A stretch of DNA of 64,000 nt, taken from the NCBI RefSeq assembly GCF_003544935.1, contig NZ_CP032098.1, positions 1,116,001 through 1,180,000 on the forward strand, read 5' to 3'. The notes under the pieces were generated by a model. That model made no database searches. It worked only from the letters and a program-made list of their open reading frames with translations, and had not been told where the DNA came from. The stretch is from Malaciobacter molluscorum LMG 25693 (GTDB taxonomy: Bacteria; Campylobacterota; Campylobacteria; Campylobacterales; Arcobacteraceae). This document shows positions 29,080 to 36,736 of the stretch, piece by piece (position 1 is the stretch's first letter; each line of letters begins with the position of its first letter). Made by a program: the position numbers and the translations under genes.

Positions 29080-29411
29080 AAATTTCTGCGTTATCGTAGA
29101 AATTTTTTTACTCACTTACTTTAGTGAGCTTCGCTTAAAATTCAAGTTTCACTTTGACTAAACTCAAAATCTAATATTTTTTAAATCATTTTTGGCTAAA
29201 TAAATATATAATTTTATTTTTCTAAAAATTTAATGTACTTCTTATTTCATTTTCTACGTGCGTATATATCATTGTTGTTTTTATTGACTTGTTCTTTGAT
29301 AATTCTTGAGTATCTGTACCATTTTTTTGTTGTATTAATATACGATATTTTTTATATATGTTATTTGTTGATTTTCAGGTTATCTTGTATATAATGTATG
29401 TTCAATAATTA
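29080..29411. other. Non-coding junction between guaB and the cassette array, with hairpins and a promoter
   Basis: No gene is visible here. Two inverted repeats lie at its left side: AAATTTCT/AGAAATTT (29080-29105) and CTCACT/AGTGAG (29111-29128). A promoter-like pair, TTGATT (29368-29373) and TATAAT (29390-29395) with 16 bases between, points into the array. It could act like the cassette promoter Pc of an integron. The array begins at GTTAGGC (29412), which resembles the recombination end of an attI or attC site. Confidence 0.5.
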
Positions 29412-29425
29412 GTTAGGCGATACAC

Positions 29426-29839
29426 ATGAAATTCTACACGTTGGTACTCTTCAATTCGCATGAAATTGATGATTCAGCTATTGAAGAGATGGTTCGTAAG
29501 CGCATGGAACCATTTAAGCTTATTCAGGACGAGGATCTTCCCTATAACGAAAATTGGAAGTGGGATTATTATTGTCTTCATGAAAAGAAAATTATGTATG
29601 AGTATGGATTCGGGGTTTCTGAATTTCCAGCTCAATTATCAGAATCGGATTACATTGTTTACCCTGTAGAAAAAATGACATCTGAGCAAATGACGTTTGC
29701 AATTTTGACTCCATCAGGTGATTGGTTCAATGGGACATATCCCCTTCAAGAACTAGATCCATATTGGCAGCAAAAAGCATTAGATATTGTTGCTAATAGT
29801 CATGCTACTTATGGTGTCTATGTATACTGTCATTCATAG
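29426..29839 (+). CDS. Hypothetical cassette protein
   Basis: 137 residues, acidic, without signal peptide or membrane segments. It has several aromatic clusters (NWKWDYYCLHEKK, DWFNGTYPLQELDPYW). No domain was recognised. The ATG lies 8 bases after the GTTAGGC core, so it is the first cassette of the array and would be transcribed from the promoter at 29368-29395. A degraded attC-like remnant (CTAATAAACAAATG at about 29870) follows its stop. Confidence 0.65.
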   Translation: MKFYTLVLFNSHEIDDSAIEEMVRKRMEPFKLIQDEDLPYNENWKWDYYCLHEKKIMYEYGFGVSEFPAQLSESDYIVYPVEKMTSEQMTFAILTPSGDWFNGTYPLQELDPYWQQKALDIVANSHATYGVYVYCHS

Positions 29840-29922
29840 TTTAGTCTAGAAATTAAAGTTCTACATGCACCTAATAAACAAATGTACGTGAAGACAGTTA
29901 CGTTGTTTTAAAGATAGTAACG

Positions 29923-30188
29923 ATAAAATATTAGCATTTATTGGTGTTGCTGATTCGAAAATTGAAATGTTATTTGTAGATCCAGATTATATCGGTCAAA
30001 AAATCGGTCGAAAGTTAACTAAATACGCCATTGAGAATCTTGGCGCATAAAAAGTTTGACGTAAACGAACAAAATCCCCATGCAATTGGTTTTATCATCG
30101 AATGGGATTTATTCAATCTGGTCGCTCTGTACTTGATGGGCAATGTAAACCATTTCCTTTAATACACATGAAATTAAAGAAAATATAA
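29923..30188 (+). pseudogene. GNAT acetyltransferase cassette, truncated and frameshifted
   Basis: The readable pieces form the C-terminal part of a GNAT N-acetyltransferase: FIGVADSKIEMLFVDPDYIG and IGRKLTKYAIENLG (acetyl-CoA-binding region), then VNEQNPHAIGF, then YHRMGFIQSGRS and KPFPLIHMKLKKI. At least two frame changes are needed (near 30048 and near 30099), and the N-terminal 50-60 residues and start are missing. The left boundary is joined to the degraded attC of the previous cassette. A normal stop at 30186-30188 precedes an attC. Confidence 0.75.
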
Positions 30189-30250
30189 GAAATCAGAGGA
30201 GCCAATAAATTACCTGTTGGAAATTTATTGGCTTATTTTAAACGTTAGGC
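30184..30250 (+). repeat. attC-like site 1
   Basis: It runs from a TATAAG core, a one-base variant of TATAAC, to GTTAGGC. In between are the perfect 11-bp arms GCCAATAAATT and AATTTATTGGC, able to form the single-stranded hairpin that integron integrases use. It is nearly the same as the site at 31850, with about nine differences in 67 bases. Confidence 0.8.
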
Positions 30251-30263
30251 TCTAAGGTTAAGT

Positions 30264-30482
30264 ATGTTTAACAAAACAATTGAATTGGTTCCTTTTGGGA
30301 CCTTAAAAGCTAAAGGTAGGTCGAAAGTTTGGCATACATCCGTAACAATACCTTATTTAGATGGTGATTTTAATGTTGTAATTAGAGGAACTTTTGATGG
30401 TCCTTTGATGAGTCAAATTGCATATATTTTCGCAACTGCGTTATACAACCAAAAAATACATAGGGAATTCAAATGGATATAA
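30264..30482 (+). CDS. Small hypothetical protein encoded upstream of the PIN-like protein
   Basis: 72 residues with no recognised domain; predicted to be a small soluble alpha/beta protein (GTLKAKGRSKVWHTSVTIPY near the N-terminus). Its last 10 bases overlap the start of the PIN-like gene in another frame, so the two are translationally coupled in one cassette. A partner or antitoxin-like role for the nuclease is possible, but only by position. Confidence 0.6.
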   Translation: MFNKTIELVPFGTLKAKGRSKVWHTSVTIPYLDGDFNVVIRGTFDGPLMSQIAYIFATALYNQKIHREFKWI

Positions 30483-31846
30483 ATGCAATTGATATTTACA
30501 AAATGACTGAAGAAAGAGAACGAAAGTTATGGGAAAATGCAATATTCATTTTCGATTCATCAGCTTTACTAGATTTGTACTATTTACCTAAGAAGACGAG
30601 AGAAAAAGTCTATAACGAAGTTTTTGAAAAAATACCTGATAGATTTTGGATTCCTGCTCATGTGCAATTTGAATATTTAAAGAATAGAGAAAAGATTATC
30701 AAGAAACCTATTGCAGAAAAGTTTATTCCTCTCGAAGATGAAGTTAAAAGAACAACTGTCAAAGTCAAAGATGTATTGAAGCTAGTGAATTCAATAATTG
30801 ATAAAACAAAAAAAGATGACAAGCATCCTTATATAGAGCAAACAAAGATTTCTTTATTTGCTGAGGAAGTAAATAAATTTATAAAAAAATCCGAAAATTT
30901 TGAAAAAGATTTTCTTGAACAAATTGATTCAGCAAAAAATGATGTTTTAAGTGTAGAAAATAATGATGACATTTTGCAAGCTATAGAAAAATATTTTAAA
31001 ACTGGTCCTGAGTTTACATTCGATCAAATTCTTCAAATTACGAGAGAGGGTAAACATCGATACGAGTACAAAATTCCTCCAGGCTATGGTGATTTTTATA
31101 AAAAAGAAAAAAAAGGAATTCAAATTTTTGGTGACTTAATTATTTGGAAGCAAATAATTGAATACAGCAAAGAAAAAAACTTACCTATTATTTTTATTAC
31201 AAATGATATTTCTAAAGATGATGATTGGTGTTATTTAGATAACAATAAAAAAATCATTAGCCCTAGAGAAGAGCTGATTAAAGAGATATATGATGCTGCG
31301 AATGTTGAATTTTGGATATATACACAACCAGACTTTTTGTATAAAGCCAATAAATACCTGCAATCAACTATTGAAGAAGTAAGTATTCAAAATGCTTTAT
31401 CAATGCTTACTCAAAGGAATATGAAACAACACTTTTTACGTTATCGATGCTTACAGTGTAATCGTATAAATACAGTATATAAAAATAATCTGGATTTAGA
31501 TTTTGAATGTGTTGCTAGCGATGACCGTAATATGGGTAGTGAAAACCAATATGAAGCGAGAGAATATTTTGAATGTGATTGTGGAAATGAGGTAGAAGCT
31601 ATATTTACTGTATGGGAATACCCAATAGGTATGCATAACTATGATTCCATAGAATTGTATGGAGGAGACCTAATTGACTCTTTCGATTTTACAGTAAACT
31701 TTTTTAGTGAAGAAGAAAGAGAAGAAGTCGAATGCGATATTTGTGGTTCAGAATTTGAAAAAGACAGAATGATTTTTATAGAAGAGATAGGGTATATTTG
31801 CCCTTTTCATGAAATCAATCCAGAAAATAAACACCATAATGACTAA
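30473..31846 (+). CDS. PIN-like nuclease domain protein with C-terminal zinc ribbons
   Basis: 457 residues. The N-terminal half looks like a PIN-like (PIN_8/DUF4935-type) nuclease: FIFDSSALLDLYYLPK with Asp28, a WIPAHVQFEYLKNR helix, and the late acidic motif IFITNDISKDDDW. A helical charged insert lies between these. The C-terminal part carries Cys pairs CLQC and CDCG, then CDICG and CPFH, probably two zinc-binding folds. PIN_8 proteins are predicted RNA nucleases found in defence and toxin contexts. It is the second gene of a two-gene integron cassette, and the ATG has AGGGAA upstream. Confidence 0.7.
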   Translation: MDINAIDIYKMTEERERKLWENAIFIFDSSALLDLYYLPKKTREKVYNEVFEKIPDRFWIPAHVQFEYLKNREKIIKKPIAEKFIPLEDEVKRTTVKVKDVLKLVNSIIDKTKKDDKHPYIEQTKISLFAEEVNKFIKKSENFEKDFLEQIDSAKNDVLSVENNDDILQAIEKYFKTGPEFTFDQILQITREGKHRYEYKIPPGYGDFYKKEKKGIQIFGDLIIWKQIIEYSKEKNLPIIFITNDISKDDDWCYLDNNKKIISPREELIKEIYDAANVEFWIYTQPDFLYKANKYLQSTIEEVSIQNALSMLTQRNMKQHFLRYRCLQCNRINTVYKNNLDLDFECVASDDRNMGSENQYEAREYFECDCGNEVEAIFTVWEYPIGMHNYDSIELYGGDLIDSFDFTVNFFSEEEREEVECDICGSEFEKDRMIFIEEIGYICPFHEINPENKHHND

Positions 31847-31849
31847 TTT

Positions 31850-31918
31850 GTATAACAAATCAGTGGAACCGATAAATTACCCTGTTGGAAATTTATTGGC
31901 TTATTTTAAATGTTAGGT
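31850..31918 (+). repeat. attC-like site 2
   Basis: It runs from GTATAAC, 3 bases after the PIN gene stop, to GTTAGGT. The inner arms CCGATAAATT/AATTTATTGG pair. It closely matches the site at 30184, so the two cassettes may share an origin. Confidence 0.85.
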
Positions 31919-31929
31919 GGAATTGTGTA

Positions 31930-32949
31930 ATGATGATCGAATTTAGAGATGCGATTACAGAGCAATCTCAGTTGTTGAGTGATATAGCCATCGAATCAAA
32001 AGGTTATTGGGGATATTCAAGAGAGCAATTAGATATTTGGCGTAAAGACCTGAGGATAGAAAAGGAATATATCGAAAATAATTTAATAAAAATCGTTTAT
32101 CAAAATTCTAATCCTGTCGGTTTTTTTTCTATAAAAAGTGGCACACTTAAAAAAGAATTAGATCACTTGTGGTTACTGCCTGAGATTATAGGGAAAGGTG
32201 TTGGGAATATTGTTTTTGATAAAATAATAAATGAATGTAAGCGTTTAAATATTAGTAAATTTACGATTGTTTCAGATCCTGATGCAGAAGGTTTTTACTT
32301 GCATAAAGGAGCCAAACGAATTGGTGAAGTAGAAAGTATATCACAAAAACGAATGCTGCCGCTATTGGAATATCAAGTGGGAGCTTACTTTAAGAATAGA
32401 ATGATTCCATATGGATATATGTATAAGATGGTTTCTCTTCGACCTAATTGGTTGAATGCTCCTCATGTGATGGATATTTTCTCTGTAAGTAGTTGTGTAT
32501 CAAAGGATTTCGATGACTGGATTTCCTATTGGAAACATAATGATTATGGTTTTTTTGATTCACCAGAAATTATCAAAAATATTGCAAGAGATAATTCGCT
32601 TGATCTTGGTAGCATGAAATTATTTTTCTATGAATCCTATGAGAAAGAATGGAATGACAAATCGAATTCATGGGTAGAATTTTTATCAGACTCATCTGTT
32701 ATTTCGAATATTGAGCTACCGTTATCAATAACTTCGCAGGGCTTTGATATTGTGTCGTACACTAATGGGGCATGGGCGGAATGTTCACTTTTATCGTGTA
32801 ACCATATGGCAGAGCAAATTGATACAAATGAACATTGTTTGTTAAATTCATTAAAGTGTGCAATTGATTTAATTGAACAAGGTATTTTTAAAAGTTGTGA
32901 ACCCGGACCTTATCGAATAATTGAGGTCTTTGTGGTTGAAAAAAGCTAA
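31930..32949 (+). CDS. GNAT acetyltransferase fused to an unknown C-terminal domain
   Basis: 339 residues from the ATG at 31930. An earlier in-frame ATG at 31885 would lie inside the attC and is rejected. Residues 1 to about 145 form a GNAT domain with the acetyl-CoA-binding region DHLWLLPEIIGKGVGNIVFD and the late FYLHKGAKRIGE. The rest (about 190 residues) is a separate domain with WISYWKHNDYGFFDSPE and SLLSCNHMAEQI that I cannot name. The substrate is unknown. It occupies its own cassette. Confidence 0.65.
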   Translation: MMIEFRDAITEQSQLLSDIAIESKGYWGYSREQLDIWRKDLRIEKEYIENNLIKIVYQNSNPVGFFSIKSGTLKKELDHLWLLPEIIGKGVGNIVFDKIINECKRLNISKFTIVSDPDAEGFYLHKGAKRIGEVESISQKRMLPLLEYQVGAYFKNRMIPYGYMYKMVSLRPNWLNAPHVMDIFSVSSCVSKDFDDWISYWKHNDYGFFDSPEIIKNIARDNSLDLGSMKLFFYESYEKEWNDKSNSWVEFLSDSSVISNIELPLSITSQGFDIVSYTNGAWAECSLLSCNHMAEQIDTNEHCLLNSLKCAIDLIEQGIFKSCEPGPYRIIEVFVVEKS

Positions 32950-33041
32950 CAAATCGCATCAATTGACAAAAATACCTGTCACGAATTTTGGTACCCAAAA
33001 TGTAGTTCCATATATTTTTACAACTATGCTTAGCGTTATAA
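32944..33041 (+). repeat. attC-like site 3
   Basis: It starts at AGCTAAC over the stop of the GNAT fusion gene and ends at GCGTTATAA. Its inner sequence differs from sites 1 and 2 and contains the arms CCAAAAT/ATTTTGG. The length (98 bases) is in the normal attC range. Confidence 0.75.
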
Positions 33042-33060
33042 ATTTTCAAGAGGAATAAAA

Positions 33061-33693
33061 TTGAACAATTATTTTGAGAGCCCTTTTATGGGTAAGTCGT
33101 TAAAAGAACAAGTTACTAACCCAAATATAATTGTGGGTAAGCACAGTTACTATTCTGGATATTATCACAATCATAGTTTCGATGATTGTGCTCGTTACCT
33201 TCTATCAGATAGAACCGATATTGATAAGTTAATTATCGGAAGTTATTGTTCAATTGGTTCAGGTGCTGTGTTTATTATGGCAGGAAATCAAGGCCATCAG
33301 AATAGCTGGGTTAGTACATTTCCTTTTTTCTACCAAGACAATGAAAATTTTGTGGATGCTAAAGATGGTTTTGAGTGTTCGGGTGACACGGTCATTGGTA
33401 ATGATGTATGGATCGGCACTGAAGCCATGATAATGAGCGGTGTAACTGTCGGAGATGGTGCAATTATCGCAAGTCGTGCAGTTGTTACCAAGGATGTCTC
33501 TCCGTATTCAATAGTGGGATCAAATCCGGCTAAGCATATACGTTACCGATTCACAGAAGCCGAGATATCTCAGTTGTTGGAAATGAAGTGGTGGGAATGG
33601 AGCGATGAACAAATTAGGGGTGCTATGAGTTTAATGTGCTCTTCAGATATCGCAGGTCTCTATGATTATTGGAAAATGTTAGTACGCTTATAA
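33061..33693 (+). CDS. catB: CatB-type chloramphenicol (xenobiotic) acetyltransferase
   Basis: 210 residues, the exact family length. It is a left-handed beta-helix (hexapeptide-repeat) acetyltransferase. Family marks are the [11 protein letters not shown] start, [51 protein letters not shown], and the C-terminal [12 protein letters not shown]. The catalytic His is expected in GNQGHQN. CatB enzymes acetylate chloramphenicol and are classic integron cassettes; activity here is inferred by similarity. The start is a TTG with AGAGG upstream, at the position of the usual CatB start. Confidence 0.88.
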   Translation: MNNYFESPFMGKSLKEQVTNPNIIVGKHSYYSGYYHNHSFDDCARYLLSDRTDIDKLIIGSYCSIGSGAVFIMAGNQGHQNSWVSTFPFFYQDNENFVDAKDGFECSGDTVIGNDVWIGTEAMIMSGVTVGDGAIIASRAVVTKDVSPYSIVGSNPAKHIRYRFTEAEISQLLEMKWWEWSDEQIRGAMSLMCSSDIAGLYDYWKMLVRL

Positions 33694-33824
33694 CAAACAA
33701 TTTAGACCATCAATAGTTCAAATATAGAAAACAAAATTTTACAAGAAATGAGGAATGAACAAATTATTGGAGAGAAATATTTGATCTTATGCAGTTCGAA
33801 TATTTCTTAATTCAAACGTTAAAA
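33688..33824 (+). repeat. attC-like site 4 (long)
   Basis: It begins with TTATAAC over the catB stop, continues AAACAATTTAGA and ends at AAACGTTAAAA, 137 bases later. Length and cores resemble the long attC sites of Vibrio-type integrons. Confidence 0.75.
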
Positions 33825-33839
33825 TGTAAAGGAGAGTAA

Positions 33840-34274
33840 GTGTTAGATTTCAAAATCTTATTTAGAAAAGGTTCGGAAGAGAATGGTTATATAGTGCATG
33901 AAAGTCATTCGTGCGATTTTATTATTGATGATGAGTCACTGCTCTAAATATGCTTGTTACTAAAGCAGGTGGACATAAAGACTTTTTGGGTTGCTTTGCC
34001 CGTGGTTGGGAAAACTTAAACAATCACAGTTTAAATCAACTCTTGTTGAAAGAGACTCCCCAAAATCGAATCAGGTAGAAGCCTAATATATTTGTGTCCT
34101 GAATGTGTAGATATTAGTTGTGGGGCTTACGGGTGCAAAATTAGTAAGTTAAATGATACCTATGTGTGGAGTGATTTTGCCTATGAAAACGGTTACGAAG
34201 ATCCTCAAGTAATAGAGGACTTGGGTCCGTTTACGTTCAATATAGAGAACTATGAGTCAGTTATCGTATTCTAA
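33840..34274 (+). pseudogene. Decayed hypothetical cassette gene
   Basis: A GTG with AAGGAGAG upstream opens a reading frame (VLDFKILFRKGSEENGYIVH) that stops after 35 residues. The reading continues in other frames as TKAGGHKDFLGCFARGWENL and then CPECVDISCGAYGCKI to the stop at 34274. At least two frame changes are needed. The pieces form one hypothetical protein of about 140 residues with a Cys cluster near the C-terminal part. No family recognised. Confidence 0.65.
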
Positions 34275-34285
34275 CAAACACATAT
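34269..34285 (+). repeat. Half attC at the right end of the array
   Basis: TTCTAACAAACACATATT has the left-hand core of an attC, as after the other cassette genes, but no GTTRRRY core follows before the next gene. The sequence turns into AT-rich host-like DNA. It marks the right boundary, probably a truncation. Confidence 0.6.
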
Positions 34286-34345
34286 TAATTAAATAAAAAG
34301 TATAAAGTTTATAAAATAGTAATTATTAATACAAGGTGAATATAA

Positions 34346-34921
34346 TTGAAGTGTTTAGTTGTATTGGCACATCCACTTGAAAATAGTTTATGTTGTCATT
34401 TAGCAAGAGAAACTATAAAATATTTGGAAAACAAAGGTTATCAAGTAACGGTTAAAGATCTTTACAAGGAAAGTTTTAATCCCATATTAACAAAAGATGA
34501 AAGAGATAGTTACTATGAAAAACAATTTAATTTATCAAAATTAAAAGATGATATTATTCAGCTAGAAGAAGCAGAATCTTTAGTATTAATATTTCCAACT
34601 TGGTGGTTTAGTTTTCCAGCAATCCTAAAAGGTTGGTTTGATAGAGTATGGGCCCCAGGGCACGCATATAATCATGCTTCAGATTTAGGTGCTATTACAC
34701 CATGTCTTTTAAATTTAAAAGAATTAAAGGTAATCACAACACTTGGAGCACCTTGGTGGTTTTTTTTTGTACTTAGAAAACCTGTTAAAGTTCTAAAATA
34801 TGCTTTACTTGGTGCATGTACAAAAAACTGTAAGTTTCAAATGCTTTCACTTTACAATAGTGAAAGTCTTAGCAAAGAAAAAGTTAGTAATTTTATTAGA
34901 AAAATAAAAGCTACTTTTTAA
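34346..34921 (+). CDS. NAD(P)H-quinone oxidoreductase-like flavoprotein (flavodoxin-fold, NQO1/KefF type)
   Basis: 191 residues of the Flavodoxin_2 family. CLVVLAHPLENSLCCHLA is the FMN/FAD phosphate-binding start, and LVLIFPTWWFSFPAILKGWF with RVWAPGHAYN is the flavin/substrate region typical of NQO1 and KefF. Such enzymes reduce quinones or act as ancillary subunits of K+/H+ antiporters; no kef gene is nearby. The start is a TTG with AAGGTG 7 bases upstream. Codon use matches the host, so it lies outside the cassette array. Confidence 0.75.
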   Translation: MKCLVVLAHPLENSLCCHLARETIKYLENKGYQVTVKDLYKESFNPILTKDERDSYYEKQFNLSKLKDDIIQLEEAESLVLIFPTWWFSFPAILKGWFDRVWAPGHAYNHASDLGAITPCLLNLKELKVITTLGAPWWFFFVLRKPVKVLKYALLGACTKNCKFQMLSLYNSESLSKEKVSNFIRKIKATF

Positions 34922-35177
34922 TTTAATAATCTAATAAATGGGGATAAGATATTAATTACAAAATGATAAGAATAAAAAGAATAGTAATTAATATTCCTCA
35001 TTATATTATATACAAAGAGGTGTTTGTTCTATTAATATCTTTTTTTAAGATGAATATTATAAAGAATTATTTTATACTCAGTCTAAATGACATAGATTAG
35101 AAATTATGAATCTTTAAATAAGATAGTAAACTATTTAGAATGAAACTATGCTTTATTCGCTTATATAACAGCCTTTT
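34922..35177. other. AT-rich intergenic region
   Basis: No gene, RNA or repeat that I can support. Several short inverted stretches are visible but all are simple AT. Confidence 0.3.
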
Positions 35178-35459
35178 TTATACATCATTTTTGCTAAAGT
35201 CATAGTTTTCTATATGATTATCTATATTTTCACTTAAAGCTATTTTATACTCTTGTATAAAATATTCTATTATTTTTTCTTTTTCTTCTTTCATTGCTTC
35301 TGCTGATTCAAATGAAGTTGAAGCCATCCATGCATTAAATCTTGCAGCTGCATACATCAATGAAGCACTTACTTCCCCTTGTGTTGTTGTTTCACCTAAT
35401 TGACTGTTTGCTAATTCAATATGCTCATCTGCTCTCATTAAAAATTGATTATTATTCAT
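35178..35459 (-). CDS. DUF3144-family protein
   Basis: 93 residues. The sequence (FLMRADEHIELANSQLGE then VSASLMYAAARFNAWMAST) fits the DUF3144 family of small cytoplasmic proteins of unknown function. AAGGAGT lies before the ATG. It is a single gene between two AT-rich gaps. Confidence 0.75.
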   Translation of the reverse strand: MNNNQFLMRADEHIELANSQLGETTTQGEVSASLMYAAARFNAWMASTSFESAEAMKEEKEKIIEYFIQEYKIALSENIDNHIENYDFSKNDV

Positions 35460-35773
35460 TGTGACTCCTTGATTTTTTACATTATATTAAAAAAAAACTT
35501 CTATTTTAGTTTTAATATCTTAGAATCTAAGTATAAAAGGAAAAAATTTAAAATAACTAAAAAATCATTTTATACCAAATAGTCTATGATTTGTTTATTG
35601 AAAATTATATTTCAACATTAGATGATTGTATTAATAATGCTTATGTAATTCCTAGTGAGTTATTTTGTTCTTATTGATACTGAATTATTAAAATGTATAA
35701 AATAAAAGAGAATAAAGTCTCTTATATGTGATTTTTATATATAATATACTATTAATAAATATTTTGGAGTAAA
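35460..35773. other. Intergenic region with a possible gene remnant and a hairpin
   Basis: The plus-strand stretch at about 35595-35677 reads LFIENYISTLDDCINNAYVI and continues PSELFCSY before a stop, without a start codon or ribosome binding site. It may be the tail of a lost gene. AAGAGA/TCTCTT (about 35706-35723) forms a small hairpin near the right side. Nothing else is supported. Confidence 0.3.
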
Positions 35774-36238
35774 ATGTATTGGTTACGAATTATATCAGCA
35801 ACTATTTTGGCAGCGGTGATTGGATTTTTAATCCATGTTCTATATGGACAAGGAATTGCAATTGAATATGTACAAAATGCAGCAGAAAATGGACGTCTTA
35901 ATGATGTAATTATGCAACCATATCCGACGTGGTTAATTTCTGTAGCTTCTTTTACTGCTTTAATTCCAGCATTTGGAAAAGTTTTTGTCTATATTCTAAT
36001 ACAAGATAAATTACCAAGTAAAAATAAAATATTTAAAGGTGCTATATTTGGTATTTTATTATTATTTGTTAGTGATGATCTTTTTCGTATGCCAATAATG
36101 AATATTATAACCGGCAATCCAATAGATGTTGTATTTATTCAAAGTCTTGAAAAATGGATTATTTATCCTCTAATGGGTATATTTATTGCAATATTGGCAC
36201 CAAAACAACTATTTTTTATTTCTAATAAAGTAGATTAA
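35774..36238 (+). CDS. Hypothetical membrane protein
   Basis: 154 residues with four hydrophobic segments (about 4-24, 53-76, 89-108 and 128-146) and a short soluble loop after the first. No domain recognised. The ATG has GGAG upstream. Small host-like gene in an accessory stretch. Confidence 0.6.
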   Translation: MYWLRIISATILAAVIGFLIHVLYGQGIAIEYVQNAAENGRLNDVIMQPYPTWLISVASFTALIPAFGKVFVYILIQDKLPSKNKIFKGAIFGILLLFVSDDLFRMPIMNIITGNPIDVVFIQSLEKWIIYPLMGIFIAILAPKQLFFISNKVD

Positions 36239-36342
36239 TTTAACTGCAAATCCTCTTGAAAATTTAATGAATACATTTTTCTACTAAATTAAATATATTG
36301 AGAGAATATACCGTTGATAAAAAATAGATATTAGGTGATTTT

Positions 36343-36696
36343 ATGAAAATTCAAGTTTTAGATGCTCAAAAAAGGTTTAGTTCAACTATCTTTGGTGCAG
36401 GAAAAGATGAAGTTAAGACAACTTATACTTGCCCAAATTGTTTAACTAAAAGAATATTTAATGAAAATGAATTTGCAAGAAGTTTATTTAAAACAAATAG
36501 TTGTTTAGAAGATATTGTAATTAAAGAGTTTGATTTAGTTCATCCTATTGATAAAATAAAATGGGAAGATTTCTTAGATTTTAGATGTGATAACTGCAGT
36601 CTAAATATAAGAGTTATATACACATCAAATGAATATAGAATGGCATGTCATTATTTTATCTTAACAAGTGTTTTAGAGTATAGTAATCACTGTTAA
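36343..36696 (+). CDS. Hypothetical protein with a CxxC pair motif
   Basis: 117 residues, soluble. CPNC (about residues 28-31) and CDNC (about 88-91) are spaced like a zinc-binding site whose halves are separated by about 57 residues, with further single cysteines. Not recognised otherwise. A structural or zinc-dependent role is likely but undefined. Confidence 0.55.
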   Translation: MKIQVLDAQKRFSSTIFGAGKDEVKTTYTCPNCLTKRIFNENEFARSLFKTNSCLEDIVIKEFDLVHPIDKIKWEDFLDFRCDNCSLNIRVIYTSNEYRMACHYFILTSVLEYSNHC

Positions 36697-36736
36697 ATGT
36701 ATTTATTCAAATATATTTTATTTGTAAAGGGATAAT

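Larger units (their letters stand above)
29412..34290 (+). mobile_element. Integron-type gene cassette array without integrase
   Basis: Six or seven short genes, all on the plus strand, are separated by attC-like sites. Each site begins with a TAAC-type core just at or after a stop codon and ends in a GTTA core just before the next start. The genes use less AT-rich codons than the flanking genes and are typical cassette cargo (catB, GNAT, hypothetical). Two units are decayed. The right end is a half attC without a second core, so the array looks truncated. No tyrosine recombinase of the IntI type is in the window. This fits a cluster of attC sites lacking integrase, acquired from another bacterium. 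Confidence 0.8.

Noticed and set aside
31885-31929. Longer start for the cassette GNAT fusion.
   Set aside because: These codons lie inside the attC site; the ATG at 31930 follows the core as in the other cassettes.
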